Part shown: piece after piece, positions 1-12,000 of the stretch | Layout: every line of letters starts with the position of its first letter | Position numbering within the stretch: the first letter of the stretch is position 1 | DNA from: Siphonodentalium dalli | Taxonomy: Eukaryota; Mollusca; Scaphopoda; Gadilida; Siphonodentaliidae | Direction: 5' to 3' | Length of the DNA stretch: 64,000 nt | Assembly: GCA_032622095.1 (NCBI GenBank) | Contig: CP136065.1 | Span: forward strand, 153,953,577-154,017,576 | Made by a program: the position numbers and the translations under genes | Notes under the pieces: model-generated | What the model was told of the DNA's origin: nothing | The model's input: the letters and a program-made list of their open reading frames with translations, nothing else | Databases searched by the model: none

Positions 1-59
1 TCCTTTGGCGAGACTTAGTGGAGTCGTACCATGTCGGTTAACCAACTTCAGATCTGTTC
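1..59 (-). CDS. ANKRD54: ANKRD54-like exon, ankyrin repeat 4 (cut by window edge)
   Basis: The acceptor is CTTTTCAG and the reading frame continues from the previous exon as GTDLKLVNRHGTTPLSLAKG. The exon reaches base 1 of the window, so its donor and the C-terminal coiled region of the protein are not visible. Confidence 0.9.
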
Positions 60-3000
60 CTGAAAAGTAAACATATCTCCATAAAACATCAAATTGATCA
101 AGTGGAAACAATTACAAAGAAACTGTTGCAACAAGTAGCCTTGTTTTGAGATCAGGGTAGTATTTGCATGGTCAATTTGTCCTACATGGTCAATGTGTCC
201 TACAGTAATACCCTAAATAATCGACTCCTTAACCACAGCAGAATTATGGGTAACTTTTCAGGATTTAGTCAGAAATATGGCTTGTTGCCATTCATCAGAA
301 AGCTCTCAGTGAGAGCTTTCCGATGAATGGCAACAAGTCATATTTCAATTTGTCCTCCCTCACAGAAATATCAGCTCTGAACTAGAAGTTCAAAAGACGT
401 CCTGATACTTATTTGAATTAAAATTAAACAGGACGTCTTTTCTGATATCTCAGTAGTTTTATTTACCAATCAATCCACAGAATGACAAGAGTGTGTTAAC
501 CCTTTCATGAGGGAGCTACGCTGGTGCAGCATTAAAGATCCTGTGCATCCTATTATATATGTGAGTCTCCCATAGGGAGCCTCGCATATATAAAAGAATT
601 AACTGGCTTACAAGGTCAATGTAAATATTGTTAGGCCATTGCATTCTCTAATATATGTGAGGCTCTCTATGGGAGACTCGCTTATGTAAGAGTATGCATT
701 GGCCCAGGATTTCCGACAAAATTTCAGGAAGCTCCAGTCATGGAAGGGTTAATGGGTTTTCTGATAAGGCACGAGCATGTGAGAGGTGTGTCATAAACCT
801 AGGCATGAAATATAAGAATGATTGGATAAAGATTTATGAGTTAATGCATCAAATAACATGTTATATGGGATCGGTAATTAACGAGGTTAATATTTTTTCA
901 AACTGATTGACCAAGCAATACCAAATACACATGTCACAACTATGTGTTACAAACTGGGACGAGATCTATGAAAATGATTGCATCTAAAGGATTTAAGTTA
1001 CCACATCACATAGTGTGTCTATGGATGGAAAAACAAACAGACAGACTGACAAACGGTTGTTCTCGGTGTCAACAGGTGTCCCATAAATGGTATGGGTACA
1101 CATACAGAATTTGATAAAGACCCATAACCAGAAAAAATCATTGGAACTGAGTTCCTATTTGAAGTTGACATGTAACATGCAGTTATCAACTTTGTCTATT
1201 TTCTAAGTTCAAATTGAAAAAAATGTAATTTTTTTTAAACCACCATGGGAAAACGCAACTTCAAACTTTCCCTATACTTCTTACATACTACATGTGACAT
1301 TTCATTTAATAGAAAAGGAAATTACAAGGACGTTGCTAATTTCTATAGTCTCTGAAATGTTTTAATTAAAAGAAAAAATAGAAGAATATCTCACCTGCTG
1401 CCAGTAATAAAGTAACAACTGGAATGTGTGAGGTACAGGCAGCTGAAATAAAAAAAGGAACTTTATATAGGCAGAAAACATAAATCCTGTTATGACATCT
1501 ATATGTGTACTTAAGGTCATATATATTCTGAACTGTAAAGTGATCATTTCCAATTGGAGACACTAATTGGCACAAGCTTCTGTCACTAGAAAAACATTTC
1601 TGTCATTTTTGCCTGTGTTTTAAATAAGACTGTTGGATGTCAATGTTATTAGGGAGCTTTAGATTGAAAACTTCTAACTCCTAACCCAAGATATATCAGA
1701 CTATAATAGTTGTCAAATTGTGGTAGGAATGGAGTGTTATGTTGCACTTATTTTGTTTGGCAATATAACATAGTTGTCTGACTACAGGGTAATATCTTCA
1801 TACCATGAGCGCAAAGCGATATAGTCTGTTATACATGACAGGCAAAGTTGGAAGTTTTTCAATCTAAATCTCCCTACTATTTTAAAACACTATAGAGTGT
1901 CAGTCAGTGAATACAGTCCCAATGCCAAAAGTATAACATTTCCCACATTTTCTGCAATTTGAACTCTCTCAATTTACCAAGATGATTGATTTCAGAATGA
2001 GAATCCATGAAATTTACTTCAAATTTTGTCAATTAGAAGGGATTAGTTAATGGCCCCTTATGTGCATTTCTCAACAATTTGATTATCATTTTAAGTGACA
2101 GTTAATGTCATGGAAATGCAATTATATTAATTTTACAGTGGTTGAATGATTTATTTTCCTATTACGTTATTTTTCCCCCCAATGACTTGCCCATGCGTCT
2201 TTTTTCAATTGGCTAAGGATAATCCCTGGCCTTATTTGGTATTAATGTACCTAGATGTAATGGAGTATTGCCCAGAATATCCTGTTGATTTGGATCTGCT
2301 CCTCTGTCAAGCAATACCTTAGCTGTAAAATAAAAAAAATAGACTCCTTTGTTATGGCACAGGGTTTTGTCAAAACTTCAGGAAGCACCAGTCATGAAAG
2401 GTTAACTTTTGAACAATTTGACCAGGCTTAGGCTGTTATGGCATCATAGTTGCAGCTAATTGGTGAACATATACAATAATTCCCTAATTAATCGACTCCT
2501 TAACCACAGTAGAATTATGGGTAACTTTTACCCATAATTCTGCTGTGGTTAAGGAGTCGATTAAATAGGGCATTACTGTAGTATCATGCTCTCTTTCTCT
2601 CAGTCTTGATATAGAATTGACAAGAAAACTTGGCTAAAAGCCTTCTTGATTCTCCCCAGTGGTTGAGGTTAGTTTGGAGTGGGAAAGTTTCCACTGGCCA
2701 TGGTGTTGTGAGAGACACTTGTGGCCAGATCTCTGTGATAGAGAGTGTACAGTTAGGGCAAGGAATCAAGTAAAAACTCAAGGGAGATATCTCTATTACC
2801 GCTGTATGAGGCCCCCATCCCCCACCCCCCCTGGAATACGGAATACCACTTAACACAGAGGGTGGAATACGGAATGCCATATGGAATACATAAAAATATA
2901 TGAAAACTTCATTTTTTGGAGGGTCGGCGTACGAATACCGGTAATTTTTGGAATACCGAATACCTCCTAACAGAGGGGCTGGAATACGGCGTACCTCATA

Positions 3001-6000
3001 ACAGGGCATGGAATACAGCGTACGAAAAGGGGGGGTGGGGGCCTCTGTTTTTGAGAAATTAAAAGATTTATCACAAGTGACGACAAGCAATGTTCAAGAT
3101 ATAAACTCATGCTTCAATGCCTGTCTGCTATTGTTTTATTCGATTAAAGAATTTCAAACTTCACAGCAAGAGACTACGGTATTATGCACGATGAATAAAT
3201 TTTATATTCTATCGATAAACTCCACATAATATCCACCAATAACAGTTGCATGTAATGTAGATCTAAAGATCATATATTTTACTGTTGAGTAAAGAAATCA
3301 ACGAGAACTGTTGCACTGATTTCGTTTAGAAATAAAATAAATATATTAAAGTCATGAGTTTGAACCCTACATGGGCGAAAACCAATACCTATTAGTCCCC
3401 CAAAATTATTTTTTTGGGGGACTATTAAAATAGGTGTCTGTCTGTTCAGAAAGTTTCTGGTTGAGAACTTTATTCTAGGCCATCGTATCGAAACCAAATG
3501 TGGTATGTGAGTTTATCAGTTAAAAACACAGGTCAAGTTCGAATATGGGTTCGGTCCGCCCATTTTTGTCAGAGTTATGGTAAACTTAGAATTTGTCGAT
3601 TATTTTGGTTTCCGGATGATAAATTCAGTTTTTTGAAATCTGATTATTTTTTAATTTCAGTGGTATGTGGATTAACTACACGAAGATACATGTACAGGTC
3701 AAGTTCGAATTTGGGTTTGGTCCACCCATTTTTGCTGGAGTTATGGTCCTTGTCGACTTAAAATTTGATGATAATTTTGGTTTCCAGTTGTTTTTAAATT
3801 CAACTGAATCTCTTGATATCTGGTACGTGGTTCAAATTTCATAAGACAAAAGCCAAATTTTAATTGATCATGGTCCGAGGAATTTTGACAGAGTTAAAAA
3901 AAAGCTATCCTTACTAAAATGCCACCTTTTCGGGAGACACGTGGTCGGCGACCTTTTATTTCAAGATTGATCTGATTTGTGAGACATCTCAATGTGCCAT
4001 TCTGATCTTAAAATGATAAATGATCAATGAACATATATACTGAGCCAGTGCCTCCACCATATATAAATATAATAGATGTCTCTATACTAGATGATGTTAT
4101 CCTGCCACAGTTAAAGATTGCTATAGACCATTGATGCCTGAAGTGACATGTTTGATGGCCTCCAATCTTAACCCTTCTATACTATTCTCCCATTCAGCTG
4201 TAAAGTATTCAATGGAATGGTATGTTATTAATTTAGAGGGATGTTCAGGTATTCAATCAATCAGACGGTCCCCATATCACCAATATACGACAACATTTCT
4301 TCAAAATTTGCTTTAGTTATCAGAATCAATTAATTGCAACAAAATAATGCTAACCACTGTCAACTATGGTATCAAATTTCCCAAAACGTGTTATTTATCA
4401 ACATTTTGTTCCACGAAATATGGCTGTATTATCACTTAAGTATCACGAAATTTGGCCGTATTACCACTTGCTTTTAGAGTTATCCATCTTCATCTGCAAT
4501 TTTGTCTGAGACCGTCCATTTGACAATGTTTTTCTGGGCCAAAAATAATTGCACATCTCGAGAAATAACAAACTACATAAAATCAATATCTGATCACCCC
4601 GAGCTTTGATTGGTGGGTTCCTCGACTCAAATCAAATATTTTATACGTTCGAAGCCAAAGAAATAGGAATTTAGGAGTGTTAAATGCATTCTTAATAAAA
4701 TCAGACAACAGACTGATGAAAAGATAATACAGGTGCAGAAGGATTCATATTCATTAGTGGGAAATGTTCAAGATAATAAGTTCAACAAACGACCATACTT
4801 GATATTATCTGAACATTTCCTAAGAGAACTACTCATCAATGAGTATTTAGTATCGAAAGGGTTAACCTAATTTAGCTATATACATTGCAGCAGGAGCCAA
4901 TCAAGCCTGCAAATAGTGTGTCAGTCAGCCCACTGTGCGGGATATCATCACCAAATTCACCCTCTGGGGACCTCATTCTGCTTTAAATAGGCCTTATCTT
5001 CTGGGAAATAAAGGCAGGTTGCTAAATTTGGTGGCAAATAGATAAATTGCCAATTGTATAGCTGACACACACATATGCATACCTATTAGTTCATTTCCTT
5101 GTGAAGCAGCAAAATGTAAAGCTGTTCTCATCTTGTCGTCATACGAGGAAGGGTCCACTCCTGTGTCCAAAAGTTCCATAACTGAAAATATTAAGAAGAC
5201 CATCAAGATAGGTTTTATTTTGCATCACGTAAATTATCAAATGTACTAAATCAAGTTTACTATTATTCAGTTTATTTTCAATAGAAATATTTGTCATTAT
5301 CCTATGAAAATGAGGAACCTCATTTATTTAAAGTCGTTTGTAACCGGACTAACCGGATAAGTGTTAAAATCAAAGAGATATAGAATCATGTAAAATCACA
5401 GTAACCATAATACATGCACACTTGGGGAACCCCTTTACAGTAATGCTCTAATTAATCGACCCCTTAACCACAGCAGAATTATGGGTAACTTTTCAGGATT
5501 TAGTCGGAAATATGGCTTGTTGAATGGCAACAAGCCATATTTCCGACTAAATCCTGAAAAGTTACCCATAATTATGCTGTGGTTAAGGGGTCGATTAATT
5601 AGAGCATTACTGTATGTCAAGGAGAATGCGTACTAGTACAGTGCATCAGGTGGTCGAAGATCAAAGGATCTTTTTCTTAATCTCATCAGTACCGGTAACA
5701 ATTAAAATCAATTAAAGTGATATGAATCACTCCAGTAGGGTGATCAAATAGAAATGGATGATACTATTGCAAAAGTAGTTATTTTTACAAATATTAAATC
5801 CCAACTGACAACACAAACTGTCATTCAATTAAATTCAGTGACTCTCGATGACGAAATAATTTTCGTTACTTTATCGCTGATAGTTGCGTCCTGAATCGAG
5901 AAGTAAATATTTACAATCAAGCGTAGTTCAGATGATGTTTTCCATGGAGTGGTACGGTAGATTTGTTTGAGATTTTCAGTGATGTAGTAGAATGCTACAT

Positions 6001-9000
6001 TCCTCCAGTTGGCATAGTGCCATAATACTAACAGTTTAAAGACATATTATGGACTTAATGGTGTGCGTGAAATTGACAAGTTAGTACTCAGGCGTTATGC
6101 CAATCTGTGGAATGTAGTATTCTACTAACACAGGGTTTCCGCGAGGGGAAAATTAATGAGTCCGTATTGGGGAAACACATAACGCGACGGGACGACCATG
6201 GTTCGTCCCGTTGTGCGAAAATTTTGTGATTTTGACACTGAAAAGTAGCAATTTCCTTGCACTTAAGAGTATAACAAAGCAACCAAAGCTACGTATATAT
6301 TACGCAAGTCAATCATTTCCGTGGGTGCATTAATTCCGTTGATGGTATCCAGATAATCAATCAATTAATTACGCACATAAGACTGCCATCTGATTGAAGA
6401 TTATATATAAATGAACAAGCTATGAGTTAGTGTTTACAAATTTATACAATAAAATTCCGACAGGTATAATGAATCTAAACACTACAAAGCATCTATGCAT
6501 TGACCAATAATAGATAGCAAGGATAATTGAATAAAGTATTTCCTAGAATTTCAAGCAGCTTCTGTGAAAATGAAACTGACATGATATACGCTGTCAATCG
6601 TAGAACTATTTTGTGCGCTGTGATGTCATACTGCAGGGTTTGTCTGCAGGAGATATTTATAGCGGCAAAATACGAATAGTAGCGACACAGGTATTTGGCA
6701 AAACAAAAATTAATAAAAAGAGATTTTTAAATTTAAAAAATAAATTGTGCCTAATACCTGTGGGTAGCAACATCTTTCACTCGGAACACGTAGCTTATTC
6801 ACTAGTCTCTATTAGTCCATAAACTGATGACCGCAAGTGCTTATTATGCGCATAGTCCTGCATAGTCATAAAAATCTCAAAGTGATTTATTTCAGAATAA
6901 TACGGAACCTGTCCCGAGATCAGTCTTTATAGTGGGAATTCATAGTGACAAGTTAACAACACCATTCATTTGAACCATATTACATACATGGGGGATGAAG
7001 ACAAACACATACCCCCTCCCAATATGGAGATAAAGTCAAAGGACGGTAAATAATATAGTTGCGTTGTCCCAAGCACAATCAACGACGCACATGTTCACAT
7101 TTCCCGCCAAAATGATATTTTATAACACGTTGGCTAAAACTCTGTTCTATACTAGTACCTCATGGACTCTGCAGAGGGACCCATTTATTATGTACCGTAT
7201 GATAGCACGGGATCTTGGAGAGGAATAGTTTCACCCATGAAAATCCCGTGCATAAAAATGTCCTGACTAAGAAATTCGGCGTTCTTTGATCAAATTATGT
7301 AATCGTAGGATATCACGGGATTTTCGAGCATGAGTAATTTCATCCTGTGCACAAAAATATGTTACCAACGACATGCATCACGCTGTATCTAACGTCGCTA
7401 TTTGACCAGCTTTGTCACAAGTATTCTGTTTAACCCCCGAACTCCCGTTGTAACCGGATTTGTTTACGACATTGCGACTGACATTTGGTATATGTATGAA
7501 CCAAACAGATAATCTGCGAGGGGAGTGAGGCCGTCCTACGGACACTGAGCCGTACTAACGGAAACCCTGACTAACATCACCGAAAATTTCAAAGAGTTCA
7601 ACCATACCACACCATAGAAAACATAGTCTGAACTATGCCAATTGTAAATATTTACATCTTGATTCGGGACGCAACTTTCGGCGATAATCTAACACAAATG
7701 ATTTCGCCATCGAGAGTCATTGCATTTAACCAATATATAAGATTGATCGTGTGTCTCGTCAATTTGGATTAATATTCGTAACAAATAACTTCTTTGAGCA
7801 CGATTATTCTTAATTTCTATTTGATCACCGTAACGGAGTGCTTCACATCACTTTAACGCACCTGAACAAATCCATAATACGTCTTTAAACATTTCATTAC
7901 TGAATGGATTCTCCCTTTCAGTAATAGACATAGTAAGTCATAGTTATATAAATTGGAATGATCATTTTTTTCATCTGGGGAATGTTTTGACAATATAAGT
8001 GCAGTAACAGGATTGCTATGCACTTATAGATAAAAACCTGGAAATAGTGTATCTGACATTTGCAGAATGAGGTCCCCAGAGGGTGAATTTAGTGACGCTA
8101 TCCCACACATTGGGCTAGCATCACCAAATTCACCCTCTGGGGACCTCATTCTGCTTAACCTCATCTTTTGGGTAGTATCTAGTCTCAAATTAACATTGTT
8201 TTAAGTAACTTTTTCCCTTCACTTCAGTTTCTATATCAGATTGAAGTTTCCCAGTTGAAGTCACCTCGATAATACATTTTATCTTCGACAAATTAAGAGA
8301 TATAGAAACTGAAAAGAAGAAAAAAAGTAACTAAATACAATGTTAATTTGAGACTCTAGATACTTCCCAAAAGATGAGCCCTAACCAGAATGACATCCCC
8401 AGGGTGTGAATTTTGTGATGCTAGCCCACTGTGCTGGGTTGCATCACTAAATTCACCCTCTGGTGACCTCATTCTTAGTCAGACACACTATATCCAGACC
8501 TGCATAGAGAATGTTCAAATAAAAAGGATGTTCATTGAATCTATTGCCTGAACATTCACCAAGTGAACTACTTTCCAGCAAGCATCCAGAAATGAAAGGA
8601 ATAAATGCAAGACTGAAGCCACACTTACGACATGCATGCTGAACAAAACATTCCATACCTGCATTATAGTCATTCTTTGAGGCAGATATTCTTAAATTCT
8701 TGCAATCTACAAAATATGATATTAGAAGAACTTAACTTAACCCTTTCTTAGCTTTCTATACTAAATGGATTCTCCCATTCATTTATAAAAGGTACATTGG
8801 AATTGCCTATTATTCAACTGGAGGGGTTTTCGGGGGATAATAAGCAGACGAAAGATCATGCAAGTACAGGAGTCCTATTTATTGGAGGGAAATGTTCAGA
8901 TAATAAGTTCTGTGGTCATTTGTTGAACTTATTATCTGAACATTTCCTATGGGATAGCTAGTTGTCAATTAGTATTTAGTACAGAAAGGGTTAAACATAT

Positions 9001-12000
9001 TTATTGTGTCCCATTATATACAACAGATAAATATACAACATAAAGAAATTAGAAAATACATACAACTGATGATATAGGTTCACAAGTTACCAAACTTACT
9101 AACCGTTCCTCTCCTGGGCAATATTAAAGCACTGATATACGTTGATATCGAGATGGGTGAGATGTTGTTAATCCGTAAATTTTTGGGGGAAAAAGGTTGA
9201 TTGCTACCAATGTTGTTGTCTATGGCTTCGGTCTCGTGTATGGTGGCTGATTACTCCATTGTGCGAAAAGACAAGAGGCTGATATTAAAGACCAGTTCTA
9301 AACAATTGGCTGTTTATTTCATTCGTATAAGATGGAATACTAGTACCAAAAAGTACGTCCTCGACAAACATTACAGCAACATTACAACAATATGAAGGTT
9401 TGTTAACTTAAGCCACATAGCAGTTCTGTTGTCGGTACTGAGTGAACACTGGAAAAAGAAATGATATGCATCCTCGCATGAATGCCCACATCCACAAATG
9501 GGCCACTGAGAATAAAAAAAATGAATTCATATTCAGCCAATTATTATAGCTGATGTTGATTGTGTAGATACTATCTGCAGGATATGCTCAAGTCTGGATA
9601 TAATGTGTTTGACATTTGAAGAATGAATAAATTTACCCTCTGGGAACCTCATTCTGTTTAGGCATCAACTGCTATGGGAGATCTATGATTAGTTTGCAGT
9701 TCCCCAGTTGAAATTGGTGATGTTCACCCATTAATCACCCCGATTATTCATTTTATCTTCTGCAAGTTAGGGGATATAGAATGAACAGAAGGGAAAAAGT
9801 AACTAAAAACGATGTTAATTTGAGACCATAGATACTTCCCAGAAGATGAGGCCTAAGCAGAATGAGGTCCCCAGAGGGTGAATTATGTGATGCTAGCCTG
9901 CTGTGTGGGATAGCGTCACTAAATACACCCCTCTGGGGGACCTAATTCTGCAAATGTTAGACACCCATCCAGGCTTGTATATGCTAAAACTGCATGCTGG
10001 TGGATTCACTGAACTCCCTATCATGTCAGCCTTTTGACCCAATTTCAAAGTCAAAGACATCAAGTTTCTGGAAAATTGTTTGTTTGTCATTAATAGGTTG
10101 ATACTAAATCATGTTAAGAGCATGAAGCTGACATGCTCAAGGATAATACCAGACCAGTAAATATAACCTTTTTTCGTGGGTTCTTAATCAAAACATTCCA
10201 CTGTGTAACAGGTGTTCAATAACTCTTCGTACAGAGAAATTGGAACAGATTGTTTTTGACAAATGGCATGTTACTCAACTTTAAATTGTCGACCGAAAGG
10301 AGATGCCACTTGTCCTTATAGGCTCATCGGTAATCTGTGCAAAATTAATATGTTGACTAAGACAAAGTTTCATTGGTAGATTATGGTACCAGGTGGACAA
10401 TTTTAATACATGTTTATCAACAAAAGTTACTTGTCAATGCATTAAGGTAGACAGGCAAGCACATAATATGGAACATTCACTGTGGTATCAAGGTATCAAT
10501 ACTTGCAAAACAGATATAACTACACATAACAATGGCCATTATAGAAATATGAGTAACATAAGCTTCTCCGTTATGGACATTTCCAAAATAGATTTCGGAA
10601 TGAAACCAACATATCACCCCATGGCCAAGGGAAATAGAATGGGTCTATGCAGGTAAAATTCACATGCTCTTAGTATGATGCTCTTAGACTACTGAAAGAA
10701 AGCATATACTTCATACCTAGAATATTTCTGCCTGTACCGGTAGTTGTGCCATTTTTAAATTTCTTTATCCTTTGTTGTCGATGGCAATAGGAAGTTCTCA
10801 TTTTCCCAGGTGATGAGTGTTGTAGATAAGCGGCATCATACCCATTGTGGAATGGCACACAATACCTCAGTGTAATACCGGCTGGAGCTTCTGGGCTCAA
10901 AACTAAGTTGAAGTCTGGTGAGTCCTGGCTAACATTGATCTATAAAATTAACATGTTGTTCTAATATAGTGAGAAATAACAACATTGCTTTACGGGTTAT
11001 GTAGAAGCTGTGGCAAATTCATAGAAAAAAATTTCCATCATAGGCAGCTATCATCGGTTTTTGAAGTGACTAAGTCTAATCATAGGATTATAGTTTAGGG
11101 GAGTCTAACTGTCTTAGTAAAGCATAGGTCAGTATGAATTCACGTATGTAGCTTGCTCGTTAAGTATAATAACTTATAAGGTAATTAGGTATTTGGTGTA
11201 CCGGCCAATACGTGTTGTATTAAAATATGGTGTAACTGCATGATTTTGCTTGGATTAAGCTCTTCCGGTGATTTAAAAACAAACAACAGCTAACCGTTCC
11301 CACCCAGACATACTAGTACTAGTAATAAACTTCAACACATGAAGGTCAATATCCCCAAGACAAATTACTTTTATATAAGGCCACAAGAAACGAAGGAGAC
11401 CACAACATCAGTGACCTCTCATGCCGTGTCATAAAAGTCTTACATACTGACCCAGAAATCAAGACAAACACTCGACATCGGTGAACCATAGAATATAACT
11501 GGATGTTCCAACTGAGGACAATATATCCAGAGGGCATGAACAGGTCAGTAATATTAATCTAAGTCTAATCATAACTGAGGTGGGACAAAGGATATCCCCC
11601 CCCCCCCCCCCCCCCCCCCCCGACATAAACTGGGCTACATTTAATAAGGATAGCCATATTAACGTATAAATATTTAAAAAAGAACAACTCTCTGTTTAAT
11701 AGGGATGCGGTCTGGACTGCAAAAAAACGGTAGGGCCGGTGGTCCAGTCCAGGGCAGTACGCATACCTGCATGTCAGAAATTTACCAATCTATCTGGAAT
11801 ATATTCAGTTGGCAATGCTAATAACAAATGTTATGAGTGCTGAAAGACTTGGAGACACATGTCCAGAGTTTAATACAAGCTTGCCTGTTTTTTATGCTTT
11901 CTGTGACACAAACATGTATACCAAATAAGATTGAACAGATTTCCCTCCATTCAAGGTATTTTATAATGATTGGACCGGTCCGGACCGATCCAGGCAAGAA

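Noticed and set aside
2584-3090. 168-codon minus-strand ORF
   Set aside because: It crosses the GGAATACGG inverted repeat, and its repeated GIPYS-type wording comes from that repeat.
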